A DNA stretch of 34,362 nucleotides from Sedimentisphaerales bacterium (GCA_016926155.1 JAFGPC010000217.1:1-34362); one strand, 5' to 3'; shown: positions 23,865 to 32,761, counted from the first letter of the stretch. A program made the numbers and translations. Notes: generated from the sequence alone by a model not told the origin.

Positions 23865-25028
23865 ATGTTCAAGGTTCCGCAACCACACGGTATTACTATG
23901 TCGTTTCATCGAGTCTGGAAAGTGAGTCTATGGGGATTGACTCTACTTGCCATCGGGACAACGATGGCTTCTGAATCGAAGGTCGGTGATGCAAATATAA
24001 GAAAAGCAATTACCCTGCATGTTTCTAAGCTGGGCGACAACACCGACGGCAGTTCGTGGCAGAAGGCGTTTCGGAGGATCCAGGCAGCGCTCGATGTGGT
24101 ACCCGACAACCAGGGCGGACACAGGATCCTCGTGCGGCCCGATACCTACGTGGAAGCCAATCTCGCCCCGGCCCACAAAGGCGCAGCGGGCGCCTACAAC
24201 ACTCTGGTCGGTGATTTTGACGGTCGGCTTGGCTCAGGGGCCAAGGGCTGGGTCATAATTGATTCCGGCGATCCCGATAAGGGCTTCAAGAGCTGGGACT
24301 GGTGGGGCCCAATCCGCTCCTCGGACAAGCACTGGCCCCACGGCAACAACCAGGAGACGTTTTCCAGCATTATCTGGGATCGATGGAAGCTTCGCCATCT
24401 GTACGTAGCCGGCGGGGATGGGGGTTTTTTCTTCGACCTTACCGATAAGAGCGGGGAAGGTTTCACCGTCGTGATTGAGGATTGCGTGGGGACAGGCAGG
24501 GCATTCGGCGGCGGCGTAGCCTATCCGATTGTACGTCCGGATGAGCCGACAGTATTCCGGCGGTGCTACTTTCTGGCGCTGGACTGGGTGGGCGATACGG
24601 CGGCAGTTCTGGTGGGCGGCTGGGAGAAGACGATGCCCGAATATCCGCATGCGCTCTTTGAAGACTGCACGCTGGTTCATACCGATAACGCCGTCGCTAT
24701 ATCGTATGCCAGTCATTGTGCCCGGGCCCGGTTTAAGGATTGCCGGATGATCGTACTGAACTTCACCCAGCCGGAAATGGGAGGAAAATCAACCGGTATC
24801 ATCTGTACACAGGGCCATTCACCAACCGGGCGGCTACACGTGGATCTGGAGGATTGTATTCTGGCCGGATACAGCATTTTCACACCCGGTCCGGACTCCG
24901 AAGCGGTCAGCTACACCATAAAAGGTAAAGTACAGGCCTATGTTCAATTCAAACAGTCGGTACCCGATGGATTCGAACGCCTCGGACTTTGGCCGGTTGA
25001 GCTTTTTTCCCGAATGGCTCCTCCGTAA
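23865..25028 (+). CDS. Exported protein of parallel beta-helix type
   Basis: The 387-residue protein has an N-terminal signal (MFKVPQPHGITMSFHRVWK, hydrophobic VSLWGLTLLAIGTTMA, cleavage near MASES). After it comes a typical start of right-handed beta-helix proteins: LHVSKLGDNTDGSSWQKAFRRIQAALDVVPDN, then IVVEA/TYVEA-type strands and repeated short turns such as FRRCYFLALDW, ALFEDCTLVHTDNAV and ARFKDCRMIVLNF. Pectate-lyase-like and polysaccharide-binding proteins share this fold. No clear lyase or hydrolase catalytic motif is visible, so function is unknown. AAGGAA lies before the ATG. It stands alone behind its own promoter. An alternative start is ATG at codon 12. Confidence 0.7.
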   Translation: MFKVPQPHGITMSFHRVWKVSLWGLTLLAIGTTMASESKVGDANIRKAITLHVSKLGDNTDGSSWQKAFRRIQAALDVVPDNQGGHRILVRPDTYVEANLAPAHKGAAGAYNTLVGDFDGRLGSGAKGWVIIDSGDPDKGFKSWDWWGPIRSSDKHWPHGNNQETFSSIIWDRWKLRHLYVAGGDGGFFFDLTDKSGEGFTVVIEDCVGTGRAFGGGVAYPIVRPDEPTVFRRCYFLALDWVGDTAAVLVGGWEKTMPEYPHALFEDCTLVHTDNAVAISYASHCARARFKDCRMIVLNFTQPEMGGKSTGIICTQGHSPTGRLHVDLEDCILAGYSIFTPGPDSEAVSYTIKGKVQAYVQFKQSVPDGFERLGLWPVELFSRMAPP

Positions 25029-25070
25029 AACCCGGGAGAACCATTGAGCAAAAAAACTTGAACTTTTTAA

Positions 25071-25104
25071 TTGATGGCCCGTATACATAGAAGTACTATG
25101 TATA
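25071..25104 (+). promoter_or_regulatory. PadR promoter with inverted-repeat operator
   Basis: The inverted repeat TATACATAG (25082-25090) / CTATGTATA (25096-25104) has 9-base perfect arms and a 5-base spacer. It overlaps a promoter: TTGATG (25071-25076), 17 bases, TACTAT (25094-25099). PadR regulators bind ATAC/ATGT-type palindromes, so autoregulation is likely. Confidence 0.7.
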
Positions 25105-25133
25105 GAAGTTTTATGTATTACAGAGGAATTTGA

Positions 25134-25496
25134 ATGGAACTTTCGAAAGACTTGGTTGCGGCTTCGGCAACGCCGATTGTGCTGGCTATTCTGGCCCAGG
25201 GTGAGAATTATGGGTATGCCATTATCGATCAGGTGCGACGACTCAGTGAAGAGCAGATTCAATGGGCTGACGGCATGCTGTATCCGGTGCTGCATCGCCT
25301 GGAAAAGCACGGTCTGATCCGCTCCCGAATGGCTCATTCTAACGGCCGTAAACGGAAGTACTATCGGCTCACGACCTCGGGTTCCCATGCTTTGAAGCGA
25401 CATCGAGAGCAGTGGAGTATTGTGCATTCAACCTTGTCCAAATTGTGGAGGACAGCGTATGTTTTGTGTGGATCGCAGAATTGCCGAATGGCGTAA
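25134..25496 (+). CDS. PadR-family transcriptional regulator
   Basis: The 120-residue protein is a winged-helix PadR repressor: LAILAQGENYGYAIIDQVRRLSEEQIQWADGMLYPVLHRLEKHGLIRSRM is a textbook PadR fold, with the wing around RKYYRLTTSG. It has only a short C-terminal helix (S-PadR type). Such repressors often control their own operon and a neighbouring membrane protein gene. It overlaps the downstream membrane-protein gene by 38 bases, so the two are translated together. The inverted repeat directly upstream is its likely operator. The ligand is unknown. Confidence 0.9.
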   Translation: MELSKDLVAASATPIVLAILAQGENYGYAIIDQVRRLSEEQIQWADGMLYPVLHRLEKHGLIRSRMAHSNGRKRKYYRLTTSGSHALKRHREQWSIVHSTLSKLWRTAYVLCGSQNCRMA

Positions 25497-26142
25497 CGGG
25501 CTGGCCGAAACCGGCCGATTTACCGCGGCCAACCTGGACGAACTGGAAGCCCATCTTCGCGAAAAGATGGAGGAATTTCAGCACCTGCCTCTCAGCGACG
25601 AAGAGGCCTTTCTGGTGGCCAGTCACCGGTTGGGGGAGAAACAGGATCTTACGGCCGAGTACGGCAAGGTCAACAGCGGCCTTATCTGGTCGCATCGTTT
25701 CTTCTGGATGATCGTCGGCATACTGGCGTTCGCGGCCATGACCGCTCTGGCAGGCGCCGTATCAAGTGTTCTCGTAGCGATGGGAGCGTATACCGGTGTC
25801 AACCCCAAGCTGCTTGGATTCTTTGCTTCCGGGATCAAGGCCGTCGTAATTCTAGCCGGTCTGGGATTTGTATTGTGGGCGTGCCTTGCCGTTCGCTCGG
25901 GTTCGACCGCGGATCGTCTGACGCGTGGGGCGTTGATCGGATTGATCGCGTTTCTACCGGTCCTGTTCGCCACACGGATGCTCTCGCCCGCCCTAACGGC
26001 ACGAGTCATGGGCCCTTCTCAGTACGGCCAGATAGCTCTGGTTATGAGCTATATGTCCATTGGCCTGACGGTCCTATGCTATATCGCTATGATTGTGCTA
26101 ATGCTGTGGCTGCGCAAGCGAAGCACCGGTCTGACGGCCTGA
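25459..26142 (+). CDS. Membrane protein cotranscribed with PadR
   Basis: The 227-residue protein has a soluble N-terminal part of about 75 residues (FCVDRRIAEWRNGLAETGRFTAANLDELEAHLREKMEEF), typical of the cytoplasmic prefix found next to PadR-linked membrane proteins. About four hydrophobic segments follow: FFWMIVGILAFAAMTALA, AVVILAGLGFVLWACLAV, ALIGLIAFLPVLFA and GLTVLCYIAMIVLMLWL. The start at 25459 is supported by GGAGGA six bases upstream, inside the PadR gene. The function is unknown; PadR-membrane protein pairs often respond to membrane-active compounds. The ORF could be extended upstream in frame, but those codons have no ribosome-binding site. Confidence 0.8.
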   Translation: MFCVDRRIAEWRNGLAETGRFTAANLDELEAHLREKMEEFQHLPLSDEEAFLVASHRLGEKQDLTAEYGKVNSGLIWSHRFFWMIVGILAFAAMTALAGAVSSVLVAMGAYTGVNPKLLGFFASGIKAVVILAGLGFVLWACLAVRSGSTADRLTRGALIGLIAFLPVLFATRMLSPALTARVMGPSQYGQIALVMSYMSIGLTVLCYIAMIVLMLWLRKRSTGLTA

Positions 26143-26152
26143 TCCGATAATC

Positions 26153-26803
26153 TTATATTCCGGAAACACCCTGGAGTTTCAATTGCCGCCGGAGGACTTT
26201 CTTGGCGCGGGAAAAGTTGGCCCGTGCATTGATTTCCGTGCAGCCGAGCCGGTCGCTGATCTGGGCATAGGAAAGCTCTTCATAGCAGCGCATCGATACG
26301 ATGGCCCGGGGAAGTTTCTTAAGCTGCGTAACAGCCCTGCGAAGCTGCTCTTTCAACTCCCGCTTAAGTAAAGATCGTCCTGCATCGTTCGAGTCGTCAT
26401 GGAGCAGTCCATCCAGATGATGCGGCTCCATTCCGGAAAACCACACGGTCGTATGGCGGCTACGATCACGAAAGTGATTGCGGATCTGATTATGTGCAAT
26501 GCGATACAGCCACGGCCAGAAGACATCGACATCTCTCAGACGGGGCAGCGACTGCAGCATCCGCAGTAGGGTTTCCTGCAAGAGCTCCTCGGCCAGTTCC
26601 GGATCGGATAGATGCCGCATGAAAAAGGAACGAAGCCGCGGCTGCACGCAATGTGTCAGTTCTTCAACACACACGCGATCCCCCTGCTGAGCCTGAGTCA
26701 CCAGCATGGCAAGGGATTCGTCGGTCTCCCCGATTCGATGTTCCTCCCTGCACCTCTTACTCGTTTTGTTCTGTTTTTCCTGTGATCTGCATTGTGTAAC
26801 CAT
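26153..26803 (-). CDS. ECF-type RNA polymerase sigma factor
   Basis: The 216-residue protein shows sigma region 2 (PELAEELLQETLLRMLQSLPRLRDVDVFWPWLYRIAHNQIRNHFRD) and region 4 (LKKLPRAIVSMRCYEELSYAQISDRLGCTEINARANFSRAKKVLRRQL) with no region 3, the layout of ECF sigma factors. An N-terminal stretch of about 30 residues is extra. No anti-sigma gene is adjacent; the gene ends 10 bases from the convergent PadR-linked membrane protein gene. The start at 26803 has GGAG about eight bases upstream. Its regulon cannot be inferred. Confidence 0.88.
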   Translation of the reverse strand: MVTQCRSQEKQNKTSKRCREEHRIGETDESLAMLVTQAQQGDRVCVEELTHCVQPRLRSFFMRHLSDPELAEELLQETLLRMLQSLPRLRDVDVFWPWLYRIAHNQIRNHFRDRSRHTTVWFSGMEPHHLDGLLHDDSNDAGRSLLKRELKEQLRRAVTQLKKLPRAIVSMRCYEELSYAQISDRLGCTEINARANFSRAKKVLRRQLKLQGVSGI

Positions 26804-26941
26804 TCCTCAGTCTCCCTTCTTTGTCTGCTGCCGATCCAAGTCGCCTGTTCCTATTGTGCCAATGTTTGTGACCGTTTTGTTACGACCGGATGACGGTTTG
26901 CACCTTTTTGCTTCTGTCTCGACGGTTTCCGGTTTTCACGG

Positions 26942-26970
26942 TTGACCGCAGGCCTCGCTTGGAGTACATT
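26942..26970 (+). promoter_or_regulatory. Putative promoter upstream of the small HTH gene
   Basis: TTGACC (26942-26947), 17 bases, TACATT (26965-26970). The predicted leader is about 107 bases. The surrounding stretch 26804-27083 shows no other gene. Confidence 0.35.
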
Positions 26971-27083
26971 TTCGTCATCGCACCATCAGCGAACACGTTT
27001 CAGGGTATGCGGTTATTCAGCCGGGCAGTACATAATTACGCGACTGTTTTTCTGGCTCTATGTGGAAGGGAAAGGATGGGATT

Positions 27084-27563
27084 ATGCAGGATGAGTACCT
27101 GCTGGTTCAGGACTTGTTGAAAAAGCACAATCTCTCGGTTTCGGCGCTTGCGGACCGGGCGGGAATGGCCGATTCCACCATGTACGAATATACCGGGGGA
27201 AGAAGAAAAAATATTCCAGTCTGTGTCTGGCGGGCCCTGTTTGAATTAACCGAGGATGTACGGATTCTGGATCTGGTCGTCGGGAATGTGGAAGTATTTG
27301 TCACCCCCATGCCCAAGCCGACAGGCCAGGACTGTACCGAAGATACGCTGAAGCGATTGATTGAAAAGCGAAAAAAGGATATCGAGTGTGAGACGGCGAT
27401 TCTGGATATCCTGGCCGACGGCAAAATCGATAAAGAGGACTGGCGGGCGATTGAGCAATATCGTGACGCCCATCCCGATGCCCTGATGCTGGATGCGCAA
27501 ATTTACCAGACGATCATGGCCAAATATGAAGAATCTCTCCAAAAAGAGAAGAGCGGGCAATAA
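27084..27563 (+). CDS. Small helix-turn-helix protein
   Basis: The 159-residue protein begins with a phage-CII-like or XRE-like helix-turn-helix: LKKHNLSVSALADRAGMADSTMYEYTGGRRKNIPVCVWRALFELT. The C-terminal half is a helical domain (LKRLIEKRKKDIECETAILDILADGKIDKEDWRAIEQYRDAHPDALML) rich in charged residues. It is likely a DNA-binding regulator; the target is unknown. The start at 27084 has GGATGGG upstream; an in-frame ATG 24 bases earlier lacks such a site. The sulfatase-maturase gene begins about 44 to 125 bases downstream on the same strand, so it may control it. Confidence 0.7.
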   Translation: MQDEYLLVQDLLKKHNLSVSALADRAGMADSTMYEYTGGRRKNIPVCVWRALFELTEDVRILDLVVGNVEVFVTPMPKPTGQDCTEDTLKRLIEKRKKDIECETAILDILADGKIDKEDWRAIEQYRDAHPDALMLDAQIYQTIMAKYEESLQKEKSGQ

Positions 27564-27606
27564 ACTTTCTTTGTAGAGGTATTCTAAAGTCGACAATTGT
27601 TAGGCG

Positions 27607-29046
27607 TTGATCTTCAAGATAAATGTAAAAACAGATCGTTGTAGATACGGGGATACAATTTTTTCCTTGGTTCGTCACTTTCACATAATGGTCAAACCGA
27701 CAGGTCCAATATGTAACCTGGCCTGTACCTATTGCTATTACCTGAGCAAAAAGGAGTTCTATCACGACAGGTGTCACTGGAGAATGTCGGATGCCGTACT
27801 GGAGCGTTTTATACGACAGTATATCGCCCAACAGGATGTCCAGGAAATCAACTTTTCCTGGCAAGGAGGTGAGCCGACGCTTTTGGGCATCGATTTCTTT
27901 GAAAAAGCCGTTCATTTTCAAAAATTGTACTGCCCGCCCACCAAACGCGTTGTAAATGATCTGCAAACCAACGGTACTTTATTGGATGAAGATTGGTGTC
28001 GCTTTCTGCATGAAAATCGGTTTCTAGTCGGCATCAGTATCGACGGCCCCCAAAAACTCCATGATATTTATCGTGTCGACCGAAACGGACAAGGCACTTT
28101 TAACCAGGTAATTTCCGGGATCAGGAACCTGCAAAAACAGAGAGTGGAATTTAACACATTAACCGTGGTCAATAAAACCAATGCTCGATACCCTCTTGAT
28201 GTGTATCATTTTTTGAGAGATGAATTAGGTTCAAAGTATCTGCAGTTCATCCCCTGTGTCGAACCGGTCGATTTTAAAACCACTGCTCCAGGCAATCGGA
28301 CCGAGCCGGATTCTTACGAGCCCGCCCACGAAGCAAACCAACCTGAAAGTCCGAATTCAGTTGTAACCGAATGGTCCGTCCATCCGGAAGACTATGGGAC
28401 TTTTTTATGTACAATTTTTGATGAATGGCTCCAACACGATATCGGCACTGTATTTGTGCCCTTATTCGACAATGCCCTGGGACAGTGGCTGGGCCTGCCT
28501 TCTTCCACTTGTTATTTCTCTGAGATCTGCGGTAAAGCATTGGCCCTGGAGCATGATGGGAGTGTGTATGCATGCGATCATTATGTATATCCGGAGTATA
28601 AGAGGGGAAACATCCGCGAGAAGACATTAGCAGAGATGGTCTATTCGGAACAGCAGGCCTGTTTCGGTCTGGATAAGCAAGATCGACTTCCGGGCTATTG
28701 TAAAGATTGTAAAGTATTGTTCGCCTGCAACGGAGAGTGCCCCAAAAACAGACTCCTGCGTACACCGGACGGAGAACCGGGATTAAACTATCTTTGTAGT
28801 GGCCTTTGGAAGTTTTTTCACCATATTGATCCCTGGATGAAGCAAATGGCGGAAGAACTTCGGGCAGGCCGCCCTGCCGTCAATATCATGAGGAATCTGG
28901 AAAACAAAACCATTCCAGTGATATCGCCTCAATCTTTACATCGCCCATCAAGAAAACAAAATGTAGAATATCCTTGTGATAATGGGTATAAATCCAAGAA
29001 ATGTCATTATCCCAATAATCCCGCTTCAATCAGTGAGGAGAAATGA
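27607..29046 (+). CDS. Anaerobic sulfatase-maturating enzyme (radical SAM, SPASM)
   Basis: The protein installs formylglycine in sulfatases by oxidising the active-site Cys or Ser, without oxygen. The radical-SAM cluster motif is CNLACTYC after HIMVKPTGPI. The SPASM half shows C-x5-C-x14-C-D, then C-x2-C-x5-C-x3-C-x18-C, the pattern of anSME (two auxiliary 4Fe-4S clusters). The Asp directly after the third Cys (YACDHYVYP) matches the catalytic base. A C-terminal tail of about 70 residues, with two extra Cys, goes beyond the usual end. The true start may be TTG at 27667 (27 residues less), which fits family N-termini better; 27607 is the longest in-frame start. The sulfatase begins nine bases after the stop, so it is the likely substrate. 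Confidence 0.9.
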   Translation: MIFKINVKTDRCRYGDTIFSLVRHFHIMVKPTGPICNLACTYCYYLSKKEFYHDRCHWRMSDAVLERFIRQYIAQQDVQEINFSWQGGEPTLLGIDFFEKAVHFQKLYCPPTKRVVNDLQTNGTLLDEDWCRFLHENRFLVGISIDGPQKLHDIYRVDRNGQGTFNQVISGIRNLQKQRVEFNTLTVVNKTNARYPLDVYHFLRDELGSKYLQFIPCVEPVDFKTTAPGNRTEPDSYEPAHEANQPESPNSVVTEWSVHPEDYGTFLCTIFDEWLQHDIGTVFVPLFDNALGQWLGLPSSTCYFSEICGKALALEHDGSVYACDHYVYPEYKRGNIREKTLAEMVYSEQQACFGLDKQDRLPGYCKDCKVLFACNGECPKNRLLRTPDGEPGLNYLCSGLWKFFHHIDPWMKQMAEELRAGRPAVNIMRNLENKTIPVISPQSLHRPSRKQNVEYPCDNGYKSKKCHYPNNPASISEEK

Positions 29047-29055
29047 AGGTATTTT

Positions 29056-31800
29056 ATGGAGATGCTTAATCGGATCACCCATTCCAACTGGAATTTCAAA
29101 GCCGGGACACTGAGTTTATTGGCCGGCTCAACAAGCATAGGAGGCTCTGTATGCTTGTCTGCTGCCCCACCAACCGACAAACCACACAACATTATCCTTA
29201 TCGTTGCAGATGACCTGGGATGGAGGGATATCAACTGTCATTCCAATCCGGACTGTCCCGGAGAGACAGAGAGCCAAGCATCCACCAAATGCATTTGTCC
29301 GGATCAGACTTTTAAGTGGGATAATGCAAAGCACACAACCCCTAATTTGCGAAGGCTGGCTGACAAAGGGGTTCGTTTTTCCAATGCGTATGCCGCCTGT
29401 CCATTTTGTAAGGCTACACGGGCTTCCCTCTTAACAGGTAAGCATCCGATGCGATTGGGATTAACGGCACCCATGGCAGGACCGGGAATGAGTCTTTCGG
29501 AAACCACGATCGCCGAAGCATTGAAGGAACAGGACTCACGATACGCCTGCGGTGCATTCGGCAAGTGGCATGTCGCGGCCGTAGCGGCAGACATGGATTA
29601 CAATGGCCGCTCAAGTTCGACGAACAACAATTATTATAATTCCCAACTCTACCCGGAACATCAGGGCTTTGACAATCATGATCTAGCCGTAAACCCCAAT
29701 AACAACAAATGGATTAACTCGGAGAAACCGGACATTGTCGAGGCCGGGGATAACAACTATATAAACGGTTACGATCATGACTTTTATTTTGTGAATCAAG
29801 CAAGAGACTTCATAACCAGAACTGTCCAGGACCATCCTCATCCGTTTTTTGTATACCTCGAATTTCTTTCAGTGCATCAGTCATCTCAAACGGGGAAGGT
29901 TGGCCGCAAATACGTTAAAATGGTCTATGATGAATATGTGCACAAGCTGGACATCAATGTCGGACGTGTGCTCCGATTTCTCGATTCAAACAACCGTGAG
30001 GAAGGCGGTATCCAGCATGTAGACTGGGACAACACCTATGTTTTATTCTACTCCGATAACGGAGCAGCCATGAACAATGCGCCTCTTCGAGACGAGAAAT
30101 TAACTGTGTATGAAGGGGGCATTCGTGTACCGCTCATAGTCGCAGGACCCAATGTGGCAGAAAAGCAACATTGTAAAGAACCGATAAGCAGCATCGATTT
30201 TTTCCCGACTGTGCTTCAAATGGCTTTTACAGAAAGGTACGATCCCGAGCGAGACTACCTAATGGATGGGAAAAGTTTTCTACGATGTCTGGATAATGAC
30301 CAAGACAACGACAGAATTAAACGGGAACAAGGGGGAATCATTTTCTGCGAAGGATATGATTATTATTCCAATGGAGAGCATGAAAGCGGATTGGTCGCCC
30401 GGGAATATGAAGCTCGATTCGCCATCCGCGGAAACGGCATATACGATAACTATAAATTGCTGCGAAGCTGGGATAGAAAAACGAATGCCTTTTCCTATGA
30501 ACTATATGATCTTTTAACGGATCAGGGTGAAACGATTAATCTGTATAACAAACAAGTTCATCATCCAATCAGCGCCTATTTAAAAGAGAAGCTACAGGAC
30601 TGGTTTCGGCTCCATATTCGACCCTTTAATCCTTCGAAAATCGGCGATCCAAAAACATTTACCGGACACAATGACACCGGGTATTACGAGCATGAATACA
30701 GTGATGGAATGATTCGATTACACGCCATCCAAAACGCCGTTAATGATGCGGAAAATGGGGATACAATCATCTTACCGGCAGCTACATTGTATCCGGCGAT
30801 CAGCCCTTTTCATTCAGATTGGAGACGTTTCGGAAACCTTACAATTGACAAGTCGATCACATTAATCTCCAGAAATCCCTACGATCCCCTGATTACGGCG
30901 GCAACCATTCTGGACGGCAATCGACACGGACCGAACGACAAAGGAAAGGACATTCCTGACGGACAGACAATCAAGATTGTTCCAAATCGCAACAATCAAA
31001 AAATTGAGGTGCATCTTATCGGTTTAACTATCACAGGCGGACGATGTGTCGAAGTAAAGGATACTGCGTTAGACGGCATGGGAATTCATGGTAGTGGCGC
31101 CAATGCACAAAGTACAATTAAACAATGTCTAATAAATAACAATATGACCCTCTTTGGAAATGGAGGGGCCATTTACAATTTCCCCGGCACAATCGCGGAA
31201 TGTATCTTTTACGACAACCGAGCCGGAGGAAATGGCGGAGCACTGGCAGACATTCATGGGATTATTCGCGACAGCGCCATAATGCACAATGCTGCTGATG
31301 GAAATGGAGGCGCGATCGCCAACAGTAGCGCCCACCTCCTGAACTGCACGATCATGAACAACAGAACTCAAGGTCGTGGCGGAGCTCTTTGGTGGTCCAT
31401 AGCTACCTCTCCGACAATCCGTAATTGTATCTTTTGGAATAATGCTGAAATCCGCAAACCGGAAACATCACATACAGAACATTTTTTTGCCGGCCCGGCC
31501 AATCCGATCATTTCGTATTGTTGCATTCAAAACTCAATTTCCAATACCATTTATTATGCCGGCATTGGAAATCTTTTGAAGAATCCGACACTTGTTGATG
31601 GGGTGGGAATGAATTATCATTTGCTCCCCGGATCTCCATGTATCGATGCAGGCGATCCGGATTCAACACAAACAAATCGACTCGATATCGACCGACAACC
31701 CCGGATTATGGGCAAACATATCGATATAGGCGCGGATGAATGGGCTGAAGGATGTATATCTCAACCTCTACCCTATCAAAGAAGACCGTCTGACTTTTGA
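29056..31800 (+). CDS. Sulfatase fused to a C-terminal beta-helix domain
   Basis: Residues about 44-530 are a type I sulfatase: metal-binding D52-D53 (ADDLGW), formylglycine site C118-K-A-T-R122 followed by ASLLTGKHP, GKWH (about 174), YSDNGA (about 335) and GIRVPLIVAGP. The site is Cys-type with Ala instead of Pro, which anSME enzymes accept. A Cys-rich insert lies between GWRDIN and TPNLRRLA (C61, C67, C79, C81). Residues about 555-914 form a right-handed beta-helix with polymorphic repeats (GNGGAIYNF, GNGGALADI, GNGGAIANS, GRGGALWWS) and end in IDIGADEWAEG. The N-terminus has a weak signal-like stretch (LSLLAGSTSIGGSVCLSAA). The fusion suggests binding and desulfation of a sulfated polysaccharide. 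AAGG lies six bases before ATG. Confidence 0.88.
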   Translation: MEMLNRITHSNWNFKAGTLSLLAGSTSIGGSVCLSAAPPTDKPHNIILIVADDLGWRDINCHSNPDCPGETESQASTKCICPDQTFKWDNAKHTTPNLRRLADKGVRFSNAYAACPFCKATRASLLTGKHPMRLGLTAPMAGPGMSLSETTIAEALKEQDSRYACGAFGKWHVAAVAADMDYNGRSSSTNNNYYNSQLYPEHQGFDNHDLAVNPNNNKWINSEKPDIVEAGDNNYINGYDHDFYFVNQARDFITRTVQDHPHPFFVYLEFLSVHQSSQTGKVGRKYVKMVYDEYVHKLDINVGRVLRFLDSNNREEGGIQHVDWDNTYVLFYSDNGAAMNNAPLRDEKLTVYEGGIRVPLIVAGPNVAEKQHCKEPISSIDFFPTVLQMAFTERYDPERDYLMDGKSFLRCLDNDQDNDRIKREQGGIIFCEGYDYYSNGEHESGLVAREYEARFAIRGNGIYDNYKLLRSWDRKTNAFSYELYDLLTDQGETINLYNKQVHHPISAYLKEKLQDWFRLHIRPFNPSKIGDPKTFTGHNDTGYYEHEYSDGMIRLHAIQNAVNDAENGDTIILPAATLYPAISPFHSDWRRFGNLTIDKSITLISRNPYDPLITAATILDGNRHGPNDKGKDIPDGQTIKIVPNRNNQKIEVHLIGLTITGGRCVEVKDTALDGMGIHGSGANAQSTIKQCLINNNMTLFGNGGAIYNFPGTIAECIFYDNRAGGNGGALADIHGIIRDSAIMHNAADGNGGAIANSSAHLLNCTIMNNRTQGRGGALWWSIATSPTIRNCIFWNNAEIRKPETSHTEHFFAGPANPIISYCCIQNSISNTIYYAGIGNLLKNPTLVDGVGMNYHLLPGSPCIDAGDPDSTQTNRLDIDRQPRIMGKHIDIGADEWAEGCISQPLPYQRRPSDF

Positions 31801-31959
31801 ATTCCAAGTGTTATTCATCCCCGCGGTCAAGAATTATTGTTCGAATGTTTAATTCTAATACTTCAAACAACTTTCGCTTGAAAGGTCGATTTTGCCCGGA
31901 GGAGGAACGATTTTCAGCCTATTGGATTCAATCGTCTCGAATTTATCCTGCTGCATTTC

Positions 31960-32199
31960 CTAGGTCTGCATGGCAGGTGCTTTTCGTTCGTATTCCAGCA
32001 ATGCCTGAAAAAGCCGGTCAAAGTTCTTGTCGAAGACATCCGTGTTCTGCCGCAGGGTGTCAAACCATGAGTCCGCTTTGCTATTGTCGGCGGGAACGGG
32101 ATTAAGTGTATCACAATGACGACATACAACATTATGTCCGGTATACTCATAGGGAACATCAAATGTGTTTCCGCATTTGTAGCATTTTAATTGTCTCAT
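31960..32199 (-). CDS. Small zinc-ribbon protein
   Basis: The 79-residue protein has an N-terminal zinc ribbon: CYKCGNTF ... CRHCDTL (two CxxC pairs, C6/C9 and about C26/C29). The rest is a helical, acidic tail (WFDTLRQNTDVFDKNFDRLFQALLEYERKAP). Its function is unknown. The start at 32199 is chosen for AGGGGAAG just upstream; an ATG 18 bases further out is possible. It converges on the sulfatase gene across about 160 bases that hold a 7-base inverted repeat (AGAATTA/TAATTCT, 31830-31856) and nothing else recognisable. Confidence 0.7.
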   Translation of the reverse strand: MRQLKCYKCGNTFDVPYEYTGHNVVCRHCDTLNPVPADNSKADSWFDTLRQNTDVFDKNFDRLFQALLEYERKAPAMQT

Positions 32200-32518
32200 G
32201 GTTCTTCCCCTTTCCATCTGTCAATCCCTGTTGCGATATCAAATTTTCAACTTCATATGATTCGGACGGGATTCTTACCGCCTCTGTAATCCAAGACGTT
32301 TGACCAAAGCAGTTATTACAAAAAAAACAAAAAGTTGCGCAATCGTTACAAAGAGCCGCATAACAGGCTGAAATTTGGCTTTTTTAGACGCCTTTATAAG
32401 GATTGTGTGGATTGTGTTGTCCAGGTAACGAAATTTTTCACCAAGGGCAAAAAAACAATGCCATGAAGTTATGGGAGAAAGTACCGAAAAGACAAAGGGG
32501 AAAATACCGAAAAAAGAC

Positions 32519-32602
32519 TGCCCAGGACTGGATTCGAACCAGCACGAGGTAACCCTCACTAGCCCCTCAAGCTAGCGCGTCTGCCAATTCCGCCACCTGG
32601 GC
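32519..32602 (-). tRNA. tRNA-Leu (GAG)
   Basis: On the minus strand the acceptor stem GCCCAGG (32596-32602) pairs with CCTGGGC (32520-32526), with discriminator A at 32519. The anticodon stem CTAGC/GCTAG encloses loop TTGAGGG, anticodon GAG. A long variable arm (TGAGGGTTACCTCG) confirms the class II Leu type. The T-loop GGTTCGAATCC is canonical. The terminal CCA is not encoded. Confidence 0.97.
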
Positions 32603-32616
32603 AAGCCAAGTGGGGA

Positions 32617-32644
32617 ATTATATCGAGCCCCGAAAAGAAGGCAA
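32617..32644 (-). promoter_or_regulatory. Promoter of tRNA-Leu
   Basis: On the minus strand TTGCCT (32639-32644), 16 bases, perfect TATAAT (32617-32622). The predicted start lies about eight bases before the mature tRNA 5' end. Confidence 0.6.
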
Positions 32645-32732
32645 GTGCTTTCTTCTACAAGATATTAACGCATATATATTACATGTTTTGACAATAGGAA
32701 ATCCACCAAGAATTCAAATCCTATGATCTGCG

Positions 32733-32761
32733 TTGAGATTCCGGTTTGAAATCGATATAAT
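32733..32761 (+). promoter_or_regulatory. Sigma-70 promoter of the C45-type gene
   Basis: TTGAGA (32733-32738), 17 bases, perfect TATAAT (32756-32761). The predicted start is near 32768, giving a leader of about 55 bases. Confidence 0.7.

Noticed and set aside
26804-26880. ECF-type autoregulatory promoter (GGAAC ... CGTC) before the sigma factor gene
   Set aside because: A GGAAC is present on the minus strand, but no matching -10 occurs at the required 16-17 base spacing.
32275-32559. Minus-strand 94-codon frame
   Set aside because: It runs into the tRNA-Leu gene, so it cannot be a normal coding gene.
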